Assembly: GCA_003153215.1 (NCBI GenBank)
Contig: PLXL01000049.1
Coordinates: 3,270 to 9,123 of the forward strand
DNA length: 5,854 nucleotides
Source: Candidatus Dormiibacterota bacterium
GTDB lineage: Bacteria; Chloroflexota; Dormibacteria; Aeolococcales; Aeolococcaceae
Direction of reading: 5' to 3'
Shown here in pieces: positions 1 through 5,722 of this stretch (positions within the stretch are counted from its first letter, which is position 1; the number at the start of each line of letters is the position of its first letter). The notes beneath the pieces are model-generated. The model saw only the letters and a list, made by a program, of their open reading frames with translations, was not told the origin of the DNA and made no database searches. The translations under genes and the position numbers were made by a program.

Positions 1-709
1 CCAGAGCCTCATCGACCTGCAGCGCACGGGGCAGGCCGGTCACGGGGTCGACACGATCCCAGTCGTGCAGGCGGAAGGTCACGTCGCTGTTCTCCTGCAC
101 CTCCAGTACCACGAGATCGCCTCCGAGGGAGTGCACCGTCCCGGCGGGCAGGAAGACCCCGTCGCCGGGTTTGGGGGGGAAGCCCACCAGCTGCCCGACG
201 ATCGCCCCGGTGGCCAGAGCCGTGCGCAGGCCGTCTGCGGTCGTGCCCGGTCGAAGGCCGGCATAGATACGGCTCTCCGAACCCGCTTCGAGCACGACCC
301 ATGCCTCGGTCTTCCCCGTCTCGCCCGCCGGCAGGTGGTCCGTCTGGCGATCCGACGGATGCACCTGGACGGAGAGGAGCTCGTGAGCATCGAGGAACTT
401 GAGGAGTACGGGGAACCGGTGGAACCGCGTTGCCAGCCTCCCGAGCATCTCGTCGGGGTACTCCTCCAGCAGCTCGCCGAGGGTGCGCCCGGCGAGCTGT
501 CCCGCGACGACGCGGCTCTGATGGTCGTGCCGGTCGCTGAGCAGCCACGCCTCGCCGATCGGGCCGTCAACCTCCGTCAGAGCGCCGAGCAGCTCCACCA
601 GCCGGCGGCCGCCCCAGAGGCGGTACTGGAAGATCGGAGCGAACAGGAGCGGATACAGTGGCACCCGCCCTACGGCACCCGTCGCCGCTCCGGCTCCCGA
701 TTCACTCAC
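1..709 (-). CDS. manA: Mannose-6-phosphate isomerase, class I short form (3' end cut by window edge)
   Basis: This zinc enzyme interconverts mannose-6-phosphate and fructose-6-phosphate in the cytoplasm, linking glycolysis to mannose and GDP-mannose supply for glycans. The frame was read by hand on the minus strand and runs to the left edge without a stop, giving 236 residues. Numbering from the internal GTG at 664, where homology begins, the N-terminus reads VPLYPLLFAPIFQYRLWGG, typical of the family. Zinc ligands appear as Q100 and H102 in VQVHPSD, E120 in GKTEAW and H178 in AGTVHSLGG. The segment SDVTFRLHDWDR (about 193-204) matches the conserved region carrying the catalytic arginine. Short-form enzymes are about 310-320 residues, so roughly 80 are missing off the edge. 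I chose GTG 709 because GGAGG lies 11 nt upstream; GTG 664 is the alternative, with a weak site. It lies 36 nt after the LapA-domain gene and is probably co-transcribed with it. Confidence 0.93.
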   Translation of the reverse strand, partial: MSESGAGAATGAVGRVPLYPLLFAPIFQYRLWGGRRLVELLGALTEVDGPIGEAWLLSDRHDHQSRVVAGQLAGRTLGELLEEYPDEMLGRLATRFHRFPVLLKFLDAHELLSVQVHPSDRQTDHLPAGETGKTEAWVVLEAGSESRIYAGLRPGTTADGLRTALATGAIVGQLVGFPPKPGDGVFLPAGTVHSLGGDLVVLEVQENSDVTFRLHDWDRVDPVTGLPRALQVDEAL

Positions 710-720
710 CGCCCGATGCG

Positions 721-725
721 CCTCC
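721..725 (-). promoter_or_regulatory. Ribosome binding site for the isomerase (decides start)
   Basis: GGAGG on the minus strand sits 11 nt before the GTG at 709, inside the 36-nt gap after the LapA-domain gene. The internal GTG at 664 has only a weak AGGG nearby. This favours 709, although family homology starts at about 664. Confidence 0.5.
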
Positions 726-745
726 GCGTAGCGTCACCGCAGCCT

Positions 746-1135
746 TCAGCGTGGTGGGGCTTCTGGGGTGTGCGTCGCCGCCGCCGATTCGGCCGCCGGC
801 GCGCCTTCCTGCCGCTCAGCGCGCTCCGGCGGCTGGACCTGCCCGCGCAACTCCAGCAGCTCCGCGGAGTCGGTCAGATGGTGCCGGCGGTGGCGGCGCC
901 AGATCACTCCGACCAGGCTGGCGAGGGCGACGGTCAGGACAACCGTTGCCAGCAGCACCGCAATCAGGGGCACGCTCCCGTGCCAGACCAGGTAGTTCAG
1001 CTGGACCCCGTGGGAGTTCTGGATGACGCCGACGACAATCGCCACCGCCATCACCAGGGCGAGAACCAGACTCCATGAGAGCCCGGTGCCCCGAAACTGG
1101 CGCCGCGCCGCGACTTCGACTTGTTCCTTACGCAT
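746..1135 (-). CDS. LapA-domain (DUF1049) small membrane protein
   Basis: This is a 129-residue inner-membrane protein. A basic N-terminus (1-19) is followed by a first transmembrane helix (about 20-39), a short linker IQNSHGVQLNYLVWHGSVPL (39-58), a second helix (about 58-79), then an Arg/His cluster (80-85, RRHRRH) and a cytoplasmic Ala/Pro/Glu-rich tail to 129. The linker pattern of N, V, LN, W and PL between two helices is the hallmark of the LapA domain. In enterobacteria LapA works with LapB in lipopolysaccharide homeostasis. In organisms without LPS the role of this domain is not established, and I do not assign it here. The start is firm: AGGAGG at 1147-1142 lies 6 nt before the ATG. 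It precedes the isomerase gene by 36 nt and follows the 53-residue membrane protein gene by 92 nt, so they probably form one transcript. Confidence 0.82.
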   Translation of the reverse strand: MRKEQVEVAARRQFRGTGLSWSLVLALVMAVAIVVGVIQNSHGVQLNYLVWHGSVPLIAVLLATVVLTVALASLVGVIWRRHRRHHLTDSAELLELRGQVQPPERAERQEGAPAAESAAATHTPEAPPR

Positions 1136-1227
1136 GACACACCTCCTCCCCCTCCATCTCCGTGACTAACCAGGGCGCTTCCCGGCGGCCGGCCGCCGAG
1201 TCGCACCGCGCGACCGGACGGGACAGC

Positions 1228-1389
1228 TCACCAGTAGTACCAGCGGCGCCCGCGACCCCGCGGCCGGACCACGAAGCCCACGCACCAGAGGACAAAGGCG
1301 AAGACCGCAATCCATAGCAGGACGTGCAGGGCGAACCCCAGGCTGAAGAGCAGCGCGATCAGGACGAGGACGATGAGAAGGCGAGACAT
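1228..1389 (-). CDS. Small hydrophobic membrane protein, 53 residues
   Basis: The ORF encodes MSRLLIVLVLIALLFSLGFA as its first 20 residues, then a second hydrophobic stretch (about 22-43) and a basic, aromatic C-terminus (RPRGRGRRWYYW). Two closely spaced hydrophobic segments, a central GFAL, a later W-x-x-GF-hydrophobic motif and a terminal R-W-Y-x-W match the short 'hydrophobic protein' family common in actinobacteria, related to the Lmo0937/DUF5670 group. Their function is not established; some are stress-induced. An upstream in-frame ATG at 1461 would add 24 Pro/His/Gly-rich residues and would run into the hairpin at 1457-1492, so I chose the ATG at 1389, preceded by a G-rich but not strong ribosome binding site. 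It lies downstream of the YggT-like gene and upstream of the LapA-domain gene. Confidence 0.72.
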   Translation of the reverse strand: MSRLLIVLVLIALLFSLGFALHVLLWIAVFAFVLWCVGFVVRPRGRGRRWYYW

Positions 1390-1456
1390 GTTTGCCCCCG
1401 TAGGACGGAATGCGTGTGGCGGGTGGGTCGCGGACCAGGAGCCTCCAGGCCCCTCA

Positions 1457-1492
1457 GTCACGCCGGGACCGAGTGCGGTCCCGAAACGTGAC
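1457..1492 (-). terminator. Hairpin after the YggT-like gene, probable terminator or attenuator
   Basis: The core is a perfect 8-bp stem with a 4-nt loop at 1464-1483 (plus strand CGGGACCGAGTGCGGTCCCG). A further 6-bp outer stem, GTCACG at 1457-1462 with CGTGAC at 1487-1492, is separated from the core by a 1-nt/3-nt internal loop. On the minus strand it begins 20 nt after the YggT-like stop codon. No U-run follows in that direction, so it would be a U-less terminator, an mRNA-stabilising stem or a protein-binding palindrome. On the plus strand it is followed by a CTTTT tract. The core is related in sequence to the hairpin at 5698-5717. Confidence 0.6.
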
Positions 1493-1512
1493 CTTTTGGG
1501 GGGGCGCTGGAA

Positions 1513-1953
1513 CTAGGCGCTCTTCCTCGCGCGCTCGTCGGTGCTCATCGAGATCACCTTGATGACGATGGCCGCGGCGATGGCGTAGACGACGAACGCA
1601 AGGAGGTCCGCCCAGACGATGAGGGTCCCCGGCGTCGTGTTGACGGTCCGGAAGATGCCCGCGAAGGGGGCCGCGAGTGCCCCGCCGATCGAGTAGACGA
1701 AGGCTCCGAACCCGACGTTCGCGGCCCCGGCTGCGTGGAAGATGAAGTCGAAGCCGAGGAAGATGAAGACAATGACCGCGGCCAGCCCGACGATGCGGTT
1801 GGCCAGGGGTCGGCCCGACCACGACAGGGTCGAGCTCCGACTGACCGCGGCTCCGGTGACCGGGTCGGACGTGGTCTGCGTCGTGCTCGTCACGCCGCTG
1901 TATATCTGACCGTCGTTGCTCACAACCCGGCCCTTCACTTCCGTATCAGCCAC
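1513..1953 (-). CDS. YggT-like membrane protein
   Basis: This is a 146-residue protein. Residues 1-50 are polar, rich in Ser/Thr and without hydrophobic segments. Hydrophobic segments follow at about 51-73 and 110-134. Between them lies GFGAFVYSIGGALAAPFAGI (81-100), which matches the YggT motif in which a 'VY-hydrophobic-LxAPF-xGIF' segment connects two helices. YggT proteins are linked to osmotic stress tolerance, cell division or membrane-complex assembly in different bacteria; the exact role here is unknown. The start is a GTG at 1953 supported by AGGAGG at 1965-1960, 6 nt upstream. The stop is TAG, with a strong hairpin 20 nt downstream. It lies 60 nt after the helical-domain gene, which may be co-transcribed. 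Its last 36 residues align without gaps to the truncated gene at 5744-5854 (15 identities by eye), so the genome carries at least two paralogs close together. Confidence 0.78.
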   Translation of the reverse strand: MADTEVKGRVVSNDGQIYSGVTSTTQTTSDPVTGAAVSRSSTLSWSGRPLANRIVGLAAVIVFIFLGFDFIFHAAGAANVGFGAFVYSIGGALAAPFAGIFRTVNTTPGTLIVWADLLAFVVYAIAAAIVIKVISMSTDERARKSA

Positions 1954-1959
1954 CTGAGG

Positions 1960-1965
1960 CCTCCT
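1960..1965 (-). promoter_or_regulatory. Ribosome binding site fixing a GTG start
   Basis: AGGAGG on the minus strand ends 6 nt before the GTG at 1953. No ATG lies at this position, so this site is what supports the non-ATG start of the YggT-like gene. Confidence 0.75.
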
Positions 1966-2013
1966 TGGGGTTGCTCCCCCCGAAGCCTCTGAATCTGGGG
2001 CTCCGTTTGAACC

Positions 2014-2394
2014 TCAGTCTGCGGCTGCGGTCGCAACAACTGCAGCAACGGTGGCGCCGGTGGGCGCGGGTACCCACTGCCGCGCCTGCACGCGGGCCTC
2101 CCAGAAACCCAGCCTCACGCGGAACCGGTCGGCTTGGGCGACGACCACGGGGACGTTGGTCAGCTCGACCTCTCGCCGGGCTTCGGATGACTGGTCGGCC
2201 ATCAGCGCGCGGATGCGCGCCAGGACGGCCTCCTCCATGGTGAGGATCTCCCCGTACACCTTCCTCCAGAAGAGCGCGAGCTCAAGGGAGGCGGTAGCCG
2301 GGTCGGGCTCACCTTCCATGCGGATGGAGATATCTCCTCCCCGGGACGCCGCAACGATGTCGGGGCGGTCCTCAGTTGCCTGCCTGGAATCCAT
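2014..2394 (-). CDS. Stand-alone helical-domain protein, partner-like to the divergent regulator
   Basis: A 126-residue soluble protein of no family I recognise. Residues 1-38 are polar and probably disordered. Residues 41-103 look like two or three amphipathic helices, with W43, Y47, R60, A72, R74, A86-Q87, R94-L95, W98 and R101-V102 standing out. The tail (107-126) is Ala/Val-rich. The helical core aligns over about 60 residues, with a single one-residue gap, to residues 30-89 of the divergently encoded winged-helix protein (W30, Y34, R47, A59, R61, A72-Q73, R80-L81, W84, R87-V88). It is therefore the regulator's N-terminal domain without a DNA-binding part; it could be a co-regulator, inhibitor or sensor partner (inference). 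The ATG at 2394 has AGGGAG too close for a good ribosome site, so leaderless translation or a start at ATG 2319 is possible. The core is intact with either start. Confidence 0.72.
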   Translation of the reverse strand: MDSRQATEDRPDIVAASRGGDISIRMEGEPDPATASLELALFWRKVYGEILTMEEAVLARIRALMADQSSEARREVELTNVPVVVAQADRFRVRLGFWEARVQARQWVPAPTGATVAAVVATAAAD

Positions 2395-2513
2395 GCTCCC
2401 TGGATACACCGGGCGCCGCAAAAAGTTCAGCAACTGACCACAACTGCCCCGGAGGCCAACCGGCCGGCCCGCCGATTCCCGGGGCTCTCCCGGCTGTAGG
2501 CTATAGGGAGACC
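2395..2513. promoter_or_regulatory. Divergent intergenic region, probable bidirectional promoter
   Basis: These 119 bp separate the two divergent genes that share a helical domain, so both promoters must lie in or near it. Its left half (2421-2446) is the most A-rich part of an otherwise GC-rich stretch. A TAGGCT element (2497-2502) before the plus-strand gene resembles a -10 box and would give a very short leader, but no convincing -35 partner is visible. No clear promoter can be fixed for the minus gene. Confidence 0.5.
2431..2446. promoter_or_regulatory. Tandem CAACTG direct repeat, candidate operator
   Basis: CAACTG occurs at 2431-2436 and again at 2441-2446, a start-to-start distance of 10 bp, which places both copies on the same face of the helix. 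OmpR/PhoB-type winged-helix proteins bind head-to-tail direct repeats spaced by about one helical turn, and the neighbouring plus-strand gene encodes such a domain. The site is 37 bp upstream of the minus gene's ATG and 67 bp upstream of the plus gene's ATG. Function as an operator is inferred. Confidence 0.4.
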
Positions 2514-3077
2514 ATGGTGGCAAGCGAAGCAAGCACGCCAATCCGGGGCCCCCTCGAGGGCGAGGACATCGAGACCGAGCACTGGGAAGACGCACGCCAC
2601 TGGATGAGCATCTATGACGACCTGATCCGCTTCAAGGTCGGTCTTCTCGAGCGCGTGAAGCGGGAGCTGCCCAAGCTGCATCCCGTGGCCCAGAGGGCAG
2701 CCGATGTCGATGTCGCCTTCATCGAGGCCCAGATGGCCGGCTACCATGCGCGGCTCGACCTCTGGTACCAGCGCGTGTGGCAGCTCCAGGGCCTGTGGCT
2801 CGATCCGAATGGCCGGGTGGTGCGCCACCGGGGTGAGGAGGCGGCACTCACCACGCGCGAGTTCGAGCTTCTGCAGTTCCTGCTCGAGCACCCCCACCGC
2901 TTCTACTCAACGGCTCAGATCGCTAGCTATGCGTGGTCGGACTCCGCCCTGATGCCCGAGGAGGTGCGCAACTACGTCACCCGGGTCCGGAGGATCCTGG
3001 CTCGTCTGGGCATCCCCTGTGATCTGATCAACCGACCCGGTCGCGGCTACTCCCTGACGTTCCGGAACACCGACTAA
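2514..3077 (+). CDS. OmpR/PhoB-type winged-helix regulator with a novel N-terminal helical domain
   Basis: A 187-residue DNA-binding protein. Residues 1-23 are polar. Residues 24-90 form a predicted helical domain (HWEDARHW, then Y34, R47, R61, A72-Q73, R80-L81, W84, R87). Residues 93-111 look like the short beta strands that open a winged helix. Residues 112-183 are a typical Trans_reg_C domain: LTTREFELLQFLLEHPHRF, then Y131 to W141 (AQIASYAW), the recognition-helix region EEVRNYVTRVRRILARL (149-165) and the wing RPGRGYSL (174-181). There is no receiver domain or phospho-acceptor Asp, so it is not a classical response regulator; the helical domain takes the sensory or dimerisation position. 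I chose ATG 2514, preceded by GGGAG with a short 3-nt spacer; upstream in-frame sequence runs into the intergenic region. It faces the gene for a stand-alone copy of its helical domain, suggesting a regulator/partner pair. Confidence 0.85.
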   Translation: MVASEASTPIRGPLEGEDIETEHWEDARHWMSIYDDLIRFKVGLLERVKRELPKLHPVAQRAADVDVAFIEAQMAGYHARLDLWYQRVWQLQGLWLDPNGRVVRHRGEEAALTTREFELLQFLLEHPHRFYSTAQIASYAWSDSALMPEEVRNYVTRVRRILARLGIPCDLINRPGRGYSLTFRNTD

Positions 3078-3224
3078 CCGCGCTCCGACCCTGGGCGGCG
3101 CGCACCGCCAAGCCGCGTGCCAAGAGAGGGTCCGCAGCTTCCGGCGGAGCGCGCCGGTGGACTTATCGCGCGCTTCCGGTCAGGCTGGGTGATGTTGGAA
3201 GTCCGAGATGAACGGAGGTACCCC

Positions 3225-3608
3225 ATGTCGAAGGACGAGAGAGCCCAGCAACCGGAAGACCTCACACGCCTCTTCGTGGAGCGTGCCAACGACGGCGATG
3301 CAGCCGGCATCGCAGAGCTCTACGAAACTGAGGCGGTCATGGCCTACCCGCCGGGCCAGATGACGATCGGCCGCGACGCCATCCGCGCGCTGTGGGGGAA
3401 GGTGCTGGCCAGCAAGCCTCACCTGGAGCAGGAGACGGCGCTGCCGACCCTCATCTGCGGCGACATCGCGCTCACCTCCACCCCGCCAAGGGATGCCGCA
3501 GGCGCACGCGCGCACGTGGCTCGCAGGCAACCCGACGGTACCTGGCTGCGAGTGCTCGACCAACCCGAGTTCGTCGCCCAAGCCGAGGCCGTCGCCGTCC
3601 CGAGCTGA
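3225..3608 (+). CDS. SnoaL-like / NTF2-fold protein
   Basis: A 127-residue soluble protein with the layout of the SnoaL/DUF4440 group in the NTF2-like superfamily. A first helix, LTRLFVERANDGDAAGIAEL (13-32), leads into the characteristic Y-x-x-x-A-V-M-A-Y-P-P segment (33-43), followed by G49-R50-D51-A52-I53 and a helix ending at about 63, then antiparallel strands (ETALPTLICGDIALTS at 70-85, AHVARRQPDGTWLRVLDQP at 96-114). The fold forms a cone with a pocket; members include isomerases, hydrolases and many non-catalytic binding proteins, so the substrate cannot be assigned. The start is well supported: GGAGG at 3214-3218 lies 6 nt before ATG 3225. The gene follows the winged-helix regulator by 147 nt in the same direction. 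The two may be co-transcribed, but I see no clear promoter or terminator in that gap. Confidence 0.85.
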   Translation: MSKDERAQQPEDLTRLFVERANDGDAAGIAELYETEAVMAYPPGQMTIGRDAIRALWGKVLASKPHLEQETALPTLICGDIALTSTPPRDAAGARAHVARRQPDGTWLRVLDQPEFVAQAEAVAVPS

Positions 3609-3672
3609 CCGATCGCCCCCCTGCTGGGCCAGCCATCGAACACCCGGATGGGCCGGCGCCCTCCGCCACTGC

Positions 3673-3687
3673 CCGGCCGCGGGCCGG
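3673..3687. terminator. GC-rich hairpin between convergent genes, weak terminator candidate
   Basis: CCGGCC at 3673-3678 and GGCCGG at 3682-3687 form a perfect 6-bp stem with a 3-nt loop in the 87-bp gap between the SnoaL-like and UspA-like genes. It lies 8 nt past the stop of the minus-strand gene. No U-tract follows in either direction, and short GC palindromes are expected by chance in such DNA. Confidence 0.3.
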
Positions 3688-3695
3688 CGGGGCCC

Positions 3696-4199
3696 CTATC
3701 CGGGAGGCGGCGGTGGTATCGACTCGATGCCCGGCGGCTCATCGGGCCACACCAGCAGCACGGCACACGGTGCGTGGTCGACGACGAAGCGGGTGACGGG
3801 GCCCAGGCTGTGCGGGCCCAGACGCGAGTGGTCCCCGTCGCGGGCCACCACCAGCAGGTCGACATTCTCGGCGACTGCCCGAATGACTTCGCGTTCGACC
3901 CGTCCCCGGCGATGGAGGAGCTCCGCATCCTGACTGCCAAGCCGCGCCGCGGCGGCGGCAAGCAGCTCTGAGGCGGCCCGGTCGGCCACGTCCTGGAAAG
4001 AGCGGCTGGGTCGGCTCCCGGGCAACGTCCTTCCGAGCAGCCCTGCCACCGCCGCCTCGGCGACCCCGGTGACATCCGAAGGGGTGACATGGAGAAGCGC
4101 GACCTGGGCTCCTGAGGGAATGCTGCGGCCGGCTGCATCGATGCATCCCTCCCACGTCCCCTCGACCACCCAGACGACGATCCGCACGGGGGGCATCAT
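3696..4199 (-). CDS. UspA-family universal stress protein with degenerate nucleotide-binding motif
   Basis: A 167-residue single-domain protein. Strand 1 is VRIVVWVVEG (5-14), followed by a helix region (15-27), strand 2 AQVALLHVTP (31-40), a helical middle (65-87), strand 3 DAELLHRRG (91-99), helix VEREVIRAVAENVDLLVVAR (101-120), and the C-terminal block LGPVTRFVVDHAPCAVLLVW (132-151). This is the UspA fold order. ATP-binding members use a first-strand Asp and a G-2x-G-9x-G-S/T motif. Here the first-strand Asp is replaced, the second Gly is S125, the spacing is two residues short (G122 to G133) and the final S/T is P134, so tight ATP binding looks unlikely. The 15-residue tail ends in a run of prolines (162-166). 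The ATG overlaps the permease stop as ATGA, so translation is coupled and the protein probably serves or regulates that permease. ATG 4196 is an alternative start. Confidence 0.85.
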   Translation of the reverse strand: MMPPVRIVVWVVEGTWEGCIDAAGRSIPSGAQVALLHVTPSDVTGVAEAAVAGLLGRTLPGSRPSRSFQDVADRAASELLAAAAARLGSQDAELLHRRGRVEREVIRAVAENVDLLVVARDGDHSRLGPHSLGPVTRFVVDHAPCAVLLVWPDEPPGIESIPPPPPG

Positions 4200-5446
4200 C
4201 CCACCACCGTCAAGGAGATCCAGAGGGCCACGGTCGCGGCGACCAGCACGGGCGGCACCGTGAGAGCTCCCAGGCGCATGAACTCCGAGATGGGCAGCTC
4301 CTCTCCGCGCTGGCGGAGGACACGTCGCCAGAGCAGGGTGGCGAGCGAGCCGACGTAGGTCAGGTTGGGCCCGGCGTTGACGCCGATGAGCACCGCGAGC
4401 ACCGGCCCCGGACCGGCGGCGGACACCGCGGGGAGGAGCAGGAGCACGGCCGGCAGGTTGTTGATCAGGTTGGCGAGCACGGCGGCGATCAGCGCGATGA
4501 GCAGGAGCGAGCCGAGCGATGTCCCCCCGGGCACGAGGTGGGTCACCAGAGAGCCGAGCCCGTGAAACGCGAGGGCTTTGACAACGAGCCCCAGGGCCAG
4601 CACGAACGCGAGGAAAGGCACCTGGAGCGCCACGCCGACATCCCGCACAGTGGCGCGCCGGCTCCGCAGGAGAGGTACGCCGAGAGCGACAGCGCCGCCC
4701 AGTGCCGCAAACGCGGGAGCGACGTCGAAGACCGAGGTCAGGAAGAAGCCGACCAGGGTGAGCCCGAGCACGAGGCATGCGTAGACGGGGGCTGGTCGCC
4801 GCGGAACGACGGAGGCCTCGGTGTGCCCGATGAGATCCGCGGCGAAGAACCTCCGCAGCACCAGCCACTCCACGGCTATCGCCGCCAGCCACGGCAGCGC
4901 CATGGTGGCGCCGAAGCGCGCGAACGAAAGACCGCTGGCGCTGAAAGCGAGGAGGTTCGTGAGGTTCGAAACGGGCAGCAGCAGGGAGGCCGAGTTGGCG
5001 AGGTGGGTGCACGCATAGATATGCGGCTTGGGCCGGAGCCGAAGGCGCGCCACGGTCGCGAAGACGACCGGAGTCAGCAGCACCACGGTCGCATCGAGGC
5101 TGAGCACGGCGGTCACCGTGCTCGCGACGGCGAACACCAGCGCGAGGAGCGTGACCGGCCTACCCCGAGAGCCGGTGGCCATCCATGCGCCCGCCGCCTC
5201 GAACAAACCAAACCGATCAGAGAAAGTGGCAAGGAGGAGGACGGCGGCCAGGAAGCCGATGGTCGGAGCGAGGCTCCTGACCTCTGCCGCCGCCTCACTC
5301 AGCGGGAGGACCCCGAGCAGCAGGAGCAAGGCGGCAGCCGGCACTGCCACGAGCGCCTCCGGCAGTCCCCAGGGCCGGATGATGGCGCACACGAGCGTCG
5401 CGACGAGGAGGAGTCCGGCAAGGCTCTCGGCGATTGGGCTCGGCAC
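4196..5446 (-). CDS. SLC13/ArsB-type (ion transporter superfamily) permease
   Basis: A 416-residue integral membrane protein with about 10-12 hydrophobic segments. It has the two-repeat architecture of the ArsB/NhaD/SLC13 superfamily. In repeat one, SLDATVVLLTPVVFATVARL (116-135) is followed by the hairpin-type motif LANSASLLLPVSNLTNLLAF (149-168). In repeat two, LANLINNLPAVLLLLPA (324-340) is followed by IGVNAGPNLTYVGSLATLLW (354-373). D118 and the Asn/Ser/Thr-rich segments are where this superfamily places its substrate and cation sites. Length and motifs resemble ArsB-type arsenite exporters most, but no arsR, arsC or arsA lies nearby, so arsenite, Na+/H+ and carboxylate transport all stay possible. 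The start is a GTG at 5446 with GAGG 4 nt upstream. Its TGA overlaps the start of the UspA-like gene, and the two form an operon. Confidence 0.9.
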   Translation of the reverse strand: MPSPIAESLAGLLLVATLVCAIIRPWGLPEALVAVPAAALLLLLGVLPLSEAAAEVRSLAPTIGFLAAVLLLATFSDRFGLFEAAGAWMATGSRGRPVTLLALVFAVASTVTAVLSLDATVVLLTPVVFATVARLRLRPKPHIYACTHLANSASLLLPVSNLTNLLAFSASGLSFARFGATMALPWLAAIAVEWLVLRRFFAADLIGHTEASVVPRRPAPVYACLVLGLTLVGFFLTSVFDVAPAFAALGGAVALGVPLLRSRRATVRDVGVALQVPFLAFVLALGLVVKALAFHGLGSLVTHLVPGGTSLGSLLLIALIAAVLANLINNLPAVLLLLPAVSAAGPGPVLAVLIGVNAGPNLTYVGSLATLLWRRVLRQRGEELPISEFMRLGALTVPPVLVAATVALWISLTVVG

Positions 5447-5692
5447 CGTTCCTCGGAGCTTACGTCCAGGAGGTGGTCATCGGTCACCACGCGAGCGCCG
5501 GCGCTTCACGCGGGCCGGACGGCGGGCCCTCCGCGAGCCAACCGCCCGAAGCCGGGGGGCTCACGCCGCCTTGGCAGGCTCGGCCTCGTACCCCGTGCGC
5601 ACGTGTCCCAGCCCATGGCCGGTCACGGCGATGGTCGTGTCCTTCGCGGCGTTGGTCTGGGGCAAGAAGACGAACGATGGGGTGGGCAGCCG
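5447..5692. other. Intergenic region upstream of the permease, no confident gene
   Basis: About 250 bp lie between the hairpin at 5693-5722 and the permease start, and must hold the permease promoter on the minus strand. No clear -35/-10 pair is visible. A perfect 12-bp palindrome, AGCGCCGGCGCT (5494-5505), is flanked by CGCG at 5490-5493 and 5509-5512; a smaller inverted repeat, GTGGT/ACCAC, spans 5473-5490. On the minus strand a frame with strong G/C third positions continues from 5743 to its TGA at 5561, directly after the stop of the truncated YggT-like gene, but has no credible start or ribosome site. Confidence 0.5.
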
Positions 5693-5722
5693 GACGTCGG
5701 AACCGAGTTCGGTTCCGACGTC
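5693..5722 (-). terminator. Long perfect hairpin after the second YggT-like gene
   Basis: Thirteen-bp perfectly matched arms (GACGTCGGAACCG on the minus strand and its complement) enclose an AACT loop, 30 nt in all. It starts 21 nt past the TAG of the truncated YggT-like gene. The stem is strong enough to terminate, but no U-run follows, so a U-less terminator, an mRNA 3'-end stabiliser or a palindromic protein site are alternatives. The inner 20 nt (5698-5717) match the hairpin core at 1464-1483 at 17 positions, with a compensatory pair change. Confidence 0.65.

Noticed and set aside
65..1078. A 337-codon open frame on the plus strand
   Set aside because: It lies antisense to the isomerase and the LapA-domain gene, which show clear family motifs. 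Long antisense frames are common opposite GC-rich genes, and its translation is low-complexity and unlike any known fold.
2501..2513. CTATAGGGAGACC just before the ATG at 2514, identical to the downstream part of a phage T7 promoter
   Set aside because: The upstream half of the T7 consensus is absent, so neither a phage promoter nor vector carry-over is supported. GGGAG probably serves as the ribosome site.
4200..5012. Upstream extension of the UspA-like frame into the permease gene, which would give a 438-residue protein
   Set aside because: The extension is Arg/Pro-rich noise in the wrong frame of the permease. The Usp fold begins right after the ATGATG at 4199-4194.
5467..5485. A tiny minus-strand reading frame (MTTSWT then stop) before the permease, as a leader peptide
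   Set aside because: It has no ribosome binding site and no regulatory codon run, so it is most likely chance.
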